From: Bicyclus anynana
Taxonomy: Eukaryota > Arthropoda > Insecta > Lepidoptera > Nymphalidae
Length of the DNA: 64,000 bases
Assembly (NCBI RefSeq): GCF_947172395.1
Contig: NC_069087.1
Location: 10,187,107 to 10,251,106 of the forward strand
Direction of reading: 5' to 3'
Shown here piece after piece: positions 60,501-64,000 of the stretch. Each line of letters begins with the position of its first letter. Position 1 is the first letter of the stretch. Made by a program: the position numbers and the translations under genes. The notes beneath the pieces were generated by a model that made no database searches, was not told the origin of the DNA, and saw only the letters and a program-made list of their open reading frames with translations.

Positions 60501-63500
60501 ATAAGATATAAAATGAAAGGAATGGTTGCCGATCCTGAAGAATGTGATATGGTTAGTTTTTTTTATTGAAAGATTGTTATTCATAGCACCTACTACACTG
60601 ATTATTTTATACTGTAGATATGTTACGTGCCTACAAAATCACCGTAAAAAGTGATCCGAATTTAACGACTCCACTGAGCGCACACATGTACAATTTTGTG
60701 TTTACTTACATTACTTATATTTATGTATATATAGTTTTTCACTTCCTAAACACACAACTCGACATTGTAGACAATATTTAGGTATTATATGTTAAAATAA
60801 CTTTCGTTGTTAAGCGGCTAAAGGAAATTAAGACAATTATTCACATTTGTCCGCATCAGTTTGATGGGCTAGTGCCCTGTCTCTAATATAAAATATCATT
60901 GACCTGCTACCTAATATTTAATAATGGAGATGATTATATTTATTTTAGGAAGAGCTTACTAAACTCAAGGATATTCCAAATTCACTAGCCGTGTTCTGCT
61001 TGGCGACATACGGAGAAGGAGATCCTACTGATAATGCTATGGACTTTATTGAATGGCTAAAAAACGAACCTGACTTGATAGGACTAAACTACGCTGTAAG
61101 TTTACTTTTTGATTTTAAACATGAACTTTACTGCATACCTATCGAAGGCCTATTATATTATTACAATCAAGATTCTGAGTTTATGGGAAGCACCCTGTAG
61201 GTTTTGATTATATTGCGAGTGTCTAAAACCAGCATAAACGTATCTTGTGATTGGCTTAGAAGTTTGAAATTTGTACAGCTCTAAGCTTTGACAGTAGACC
61301 TTGGTATTTTAAATGTATTTCAGCATGATACCTCCACGCGTTCCTGAGAAAAGGGTTTCGACAGACAGACGGACAACAAAGTGATCCTATAAGGGTTCCG
61401 TATTTTCCTTTTGAGGTTCGGAACCCTAAAAAGACCTGAACACTACAGTTTACATAGCTAAACGCCTGTTTTTAACGCCTCATTATGGCAAGCCAATATA
61501 TTATAAATGAACTCAAAACAGCCGGTGTTTATTTACGATAAGGAACTCAGCTCATTTTAACGACCTACTATAGGGCCAGGCTTCCCAGACCCACCACGCT
61601 GCTCCAGTGCGGGTTGGCGGGTTTAGGGTTCAATTCATTAACGACCACTATCTAATGTTAATGATAATAATAGCCGAGACCGACGGCTTAATGTGTTCTC
61701 CGACACCTCCATTATAACAACCAACTTCCCAACTCTGGGCTGACAATTTCAATTGGAAACTTAAAAGAATGAATATCACATACCTAAACCCATCCCAGGT
61801 CGAACCCAGGACCTCGTCATTCGAACCGCATTACCTAACCACTGGATCAACTGAGCAGCAGCAGTTGAATTTCATTATAAAGTGTTGCAAATAATACTTG
61901 AAGGTATATGTTATTATGCCTTTTTTTTGTGCTACTTTAGAGTTCTAGAAATAAAGTTTATGTTATTCATTCGCTCACTGGTGTTAAGTTGTATCGTGTA
62001 TCTAGTTATAAAGGTTTTCAAATGTTAGAGTCTAATATTAGTTTTGAGGAATAATTAATCTTTAAATATTCGTAGTGAAAATATATTATGTACTAGCGGA
62101 CGCCCGCGACTTCGTAAGCGTGAAATTCTGTCCTTCACAAATCCCTCGGGAATCAAGAATTTTTTGGGATAAAAAGTAGCCTATATTTTACCCTATAACC
62201 TCCTCTATCTTCCAGTAAAAGTCTCATTAAAATCGATTCAGCCGATCTAGAGATTAGCCCAGAAAAATAGTCAGACAAAATTTAAAAAAGGATTGATCAA
62301 GTATGTATTAATAAAGTGTGAATAGCTAAAATCGCTTGAAAAAGACAGTTATTTTGAAATCACATACAGGCACTTCAATTTATTTAAATATGTATGATAA
62401 TTCTATAGTATTTAAATAAACTCTCACGGATGTTTAATTCCCCAGATATTCTAATATAATACATGTATTTTATATGTAATGTAACTATTAAATAAATAAT
62501 TAACATTCCGTACCATAGATAATCATATAATCGTACAATAGAATGACGAATAAAATATAATCTGTGTTTGTTCGTGTGAACTGTGATTGTCAAATGTCAC
62601 CAAATGTCAACTGACATGTGACGTATAGACTATGTATTTGTATGATTGTAAAACTTTAAAATGTTTATTGCAGTATTTGTAAATGTTAATAGAAATATCG
62701 TCTTAAATCGCAATATTAAGCAGTTAATTCAGTTAATAATTACGTCGAGAAGTATTATTTATTCATGTTATGTAACTGATATGCAACACGTTCGGTAGTC
62801 CTTATCATTTATGTTAGAAAAAAAATAGAAATAAAATGTTCATCAATTTAACTAAAAGTGTTTCTATGCGAGTTATACAACATTATGTTGCTAATAATAT
62901 ATATAGAAAACAAATTTTATCGCCCCTGCTTAAATTAAGATACATGGTACGAAAAATCAACACTTGGTAATTGAACTTTTTTTAAACTATTGCAGGTCTT
63001 GCTTTTTCTAAATTAATATGTAGAGGAATAAGTAAATATTCATTTAATTGAAGTTAAATGTTGACATTAATTCATAACATTTGTTATTAAAAATTATGAT
63101 AAAGTAAATTTGAAATCATTAAAGTACATTATTCTTTAACCAAGTGAGAGAGTTCAGTAATATCAGTCACCCTTTTTCAGGTGTTTGGACTTGGAAATAA
63201 AACTTATGAGCACTACAATGCAGTGGCTATTTATGTGGACAAACGGCTGGAAGAACTGGGGGCTACCAGAGTGTATGAGTTGGGTTTGGGTGATGATGAC
63301 GCAAAGTATGTGTAACTAAAGACATTTATTATGTTTTTCTGAACATGCTAAAGTAATTAAATAATTAAATAAAATACTGTATCTATGTTATAGTTCTTAC
63401 TTCTTTCCAAACAAATGGTCTTCTTTGAACAAGAGTATGGCTGGTTACACACACTGAAATATACAACAGAATATTTCTGTGGCGTTAAACCAATTGGATG

Positions 63501-63947
63501 TGATTAATCTCCAAAGAAGACAGTTTGACGAGGACACTTTAAACTTTGTTTTTGCTTTAATTTTTTTTTAGACATTTTATAAAATGGAATTTTTAAATAG
63601 TGTATGTTATTTGCAAAATTATTTGGTTACATATTATATTACTTTTCCATAGTTCACAAAAAGCTGGTTAAGTCATTTTTTATTGTATTTTTCTTGTGAT
63701 ATTATTTGTCTGGAATGCTATCAAATTTAGTTAAGGTAATTAACTATTCCAGCATTGAGGATGACTTTATTACATGGAAAGATAAGTTTTGGCCATCAGT
63801 ATGTGAAAAATACAATATAGAGAGCACCGGAGAAGAAGAATTGACTCGGCAGTTCAGATTAGTAACCCACGCCCCAGACGAGTTCAAACCAAATGAGATA
63901 TTCACAGGAGAGATAGCTAGACTACATTCCTTGCAGAACCAACGCCC
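48571..63947 (+). CDS. Cpr: NADPH-cytochrome P450 reductase, N-terminal part (runs off the window)
   Basis: Membrane flavoprotein of the ER that passes electrons from NADPH via FAD and FMN to microsomal P450s. Coding exons are 48571-48755, 60365-60551, 60949-61095, 63181-63305 and 63753-63947, giving the first ~280 residues; all phases agree. Residues ~20-43 are the single N-terminal anchor (FSTFDIIMLVILFGAAVWWL). The FMN domain follows: phosphate loop YGSQTGTGEEFAG (~89-101), CLATYGEGDPTDNAMDF (~141-157), VFGLGNKTYEHYNA (exon 4) and LGLGDDDANIEDDF across the exon 4/5 junction. Exon 5 then reads KFWPSVCEKYNI and enters the connecting domain at FTGEIARLHSLQNQRP. The FAD and NADPH domains lie downstream, outside the window. 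Intron 1 is 11.6 kb and rich in repeats. Confidence 0.97.
49695..50025 (+). mobile_element. SINE family B copy interrupted by SINE family A tail
   Basis: Family B sequence (CGCTGAGCTCGAGTCTCC ... AATTCTCTGGTATGCAGG) is broken at ~49829 by TTTTTTATTCTTTACAAATT, CCCCTTGACGGCAATCTCAC and TGATGGTAAGTGATGATGCG (reverse family A tail, to ~49888). It then resumes as CACATGATATTTAATTTCTT and ends in a tRNA-like part (complement of GGGTTTGAATCCAG). It lies in Cpr intron 1. Confidence 0.75.
50919..50965. repeat. Perfect snap-back hairpin, 22-bp arms
   Basis: ATTTGGGTACATTGACTCTT then AT is mirrored by ATAAGAGTCAATGTACCCAA then AT, with a 3-base loop (AGC). Confidence 0.9.
52581..52735. repeat. Snap-back hairpin beside a dispersed repeat end
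   Basis: 52581-52610 pairs with 52613-52642 (GTTTAAATTCCCCCACAACG... / ...CGTTGCGGGGGAATTTAAAC), one mismatch and a 2-base loop. The following stretch to 52735 (CACTCAGCAGGTGAATG, TCCCCTGGGGTCCCC, GTCTATGAATTCCAC) is repeated in reverse at 56034-56450, where a SINE splits it. Confidence 0.8.
54773..55799. mobile_element. Inverted-repeat element between ~98-bp direct repeats
   Basis: The core, 54871-55345, has terminal inverted repeats GTTGCTCCACATTTGCTCTT (then TAGTACAAAAAAAGTT) and the mirrored AACTTTTTTTGTACTAAAGA (then GCACATGTGGATCAAAC). Outside it, 54773-54870 and 55701-55799 are ~95% alike direct copies of host sequence (GTTAACTCATGATGACTAAT ... GAGTTCTTATTATTAACAA). Between the core and the second direct copy lies ~355 bases without features. 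Confidence 0.75.
56034..56450 (-). mobile_element. Full SINE (family A) inserted in another repeat
   Basis: The SINE runs 56380-56066 in minus orientation. Its head is the complement of CGTGACGCAGTGGTATGCGC and GGTCCTGGGTTCAATCCCC (tRNA-like B box), its body has CCAGCCAGACCTGGACC and GTCTTTGTCGATAGGGTGG, and its tail TAGCCCTTGACTACAATC. On either side, GTGGAATTCATAGAC...TAGGGG and CCCCAGGGGATCATCCACCT...ACTGAGTGTCAAATTCTCAA are the two halves of the repeat seen uninterrupted at 52650-52735. Confidence 0.85.
56930..57130. repeat. Dispersed repeat, unit A-body related
   Basis: Contains CACCCACGTAGTTACCGTTC, TGACACTCACAAATAACGTG, GCTTTCTAGTGGTAA and AAAAATCGGCCCAACCGTTT, the reverse complement of the unit A body. 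A plus-orientation relative follows at 57425-57605 (TTTTAAAGAGGTAAAGTTTA ... GAACGGGAACTA), and another at 54105-54265. Confidence 0.65.
57905..57962. repeat. Two adjacent short snap-back hairpins
   Basis: ACAGACAGATTA-TTC-TTAATCTGTCTGT is followed at once by AAACACAAAAAACTTTA-TTC-TTAAAGTTTTTTGTGTTT. Both have the same TTC loop. They follow a dispersed repeat (57735-57900) with GATTAATCTGGACAAACAGA. Confidence 0.8.
59431..59968. mobile_element. Non-autonomous DNA element with 28-bp perfect TIRs
   Basis: 59431-59458 (TTCGCGCGGCGAGAGTTTGG, then CTTTGACC) is the exact reverse complement of 59941-59968. CAG flanks both ends (59428-59430 and 59969-59971), a possible 3-bp target duplication. The 480-base interior is non-coding and GC-rich near 59820-59900. 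It lies ~400 bases before Cpr exon 2. Confidence 0.75.
61370..61435. repeat. Dispersed repeat, GGGTTCCGTA family
   Basis: GACAGACAGACGGACAACAA, GTGATCCTATAAGGGTTCCG and GGAACCCTAAAAAG are the reverse of the elements at 12318 and 22846. Cpr intron 3. Confidence 0.6.
61565..61866 (-). mobile_element. tRNA-derived SINE (family C)
   Basis: On the minus strand it opens with CAGTTGATCCAGTGGTTAGG and GGTCCTGGGTTCGACCTGGG (A- and B-box-like), then a body whose far end carries the complement of CCCACCACGCTGCTCCAGTG. It lies in Cpr intron 3 and differs from families A and B outside the tRNA-like head. Confidence 0.75.
62093..62270 (+). repeat. Dispersed repeat with unit A-type start, no CCCTA tract
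   Basis: ACTAGCGGACGCCCGCGACT then TCGTAAGCGTGAAATTCTG, followed by GGGATAAAAAGTAGCCTATA and AAAATCGATTCAGCCGATCT. A sister copy lies at 57735-57900. It shares only the terminal ~25 bases with unit A. Confidence 0.7.
62583..62626 (+). promoter_or_regulatory. TGTCA-rich motif cluster inside Cpr intron 3
   Basis: Contains GTGATTGTCAAATGTCA (62583-62599), identical over 17 bases to the element before LYRM9, followed by CCAAATGTCAACTGACATGT. It may be an internal promoter or a transposed regulatory fragment. No exon follows directly. Confidence 0.3.
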
Positions 63948-64000
63948 GTGAGTAAGACTACTAATAATAATGTTATACATAATTACATTATAATTGCTTT

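Noticed and set aside
1..64000. CRISPR arrays, prokaryotic defence or biosynthetic clusters
   Set aside because: The direct repeats present are SINE, MITE or 130-bp satellite units without regular spacers, and all recognised genes are eukaryotic with introns.

Overview
This is animal nuclear DNA, most likely from a moth or butterfly. The coding exons are short, have clean GT/AG splice sites and are separated by AT-rich introns. The intergenic DNA is packed with tRNA-derived SINEs, non-LTR retrotransposon tails, small inverted-repeat elements (MITEs) and snap-back hairpins of the kind common in Lepidoptera. There is no bacterial organisation, no CRISPR array and no convincing free-standing tRNA or rRNA gene. 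Species cannot be assigned from the sequence alone.

Layout. (1) 730-8682, plus strand: a six-exon, 401-residue WD40-repeat protein of unknown function; its last intron has swollen to 4 kb by tandem duplication of transposon-derived units. (2) 9178-29045, minus strand: an eight-exon Slingshot cofilin phosphatase gene (903 residues), tail-to-tail with the WD40 gene, with a very GC-rich last exon and 2.6-9 kb introns at its 5' end. (3) 30412-31353, minus: a THAP zinc-finger gene whose second exon is broken. (4) 32725-33162 and 33243-35255, plus: LYRM9 (82 residues, three exons) followed after only 80 bases by an intronless PLK4/SAK centriole kinase gene. (5) 35256-38915: a repeat-rich spacer. 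(6) 38916-42467, plus: ribosomal protein uL23 (RpL23A), five exons. (7) 42468-48570: a spacer holding a decayed non-LTR retrotransposon, a MITE and a dispersed ~130-bp repeat. (8) 48571-63947 and beyond, plus: the first five coding exons of NADPH-cytochrome P450 reductase (Cpr), with an 11.6-kb first intron; the rest lies outside the window.

Most of these exons were found by splicing protein-family matches by hand. In every gene listed as intact, reading-frame phases agree across all junctions. The genes are housekeeping genes (actin dynamics, mitochondrial LYR protein, centriole duplication, ribosome, P450 electron supply) and do not form one pathway.

I found no new multi-gene system. The observations most worth following are: a template-switch-like inversion that can be read directly by comparing two tandem repeat copies; a decayed duplicate of a Slingshot exon; LYRM9 and PLK4 packed 80 bases apart; a PLK4 tail that seems to lack polo box 3; a 13-17-bp motif shared near two gene starts and inside a Cpr intron; and a repeat family that carries telomere-like CCCTA tracts.
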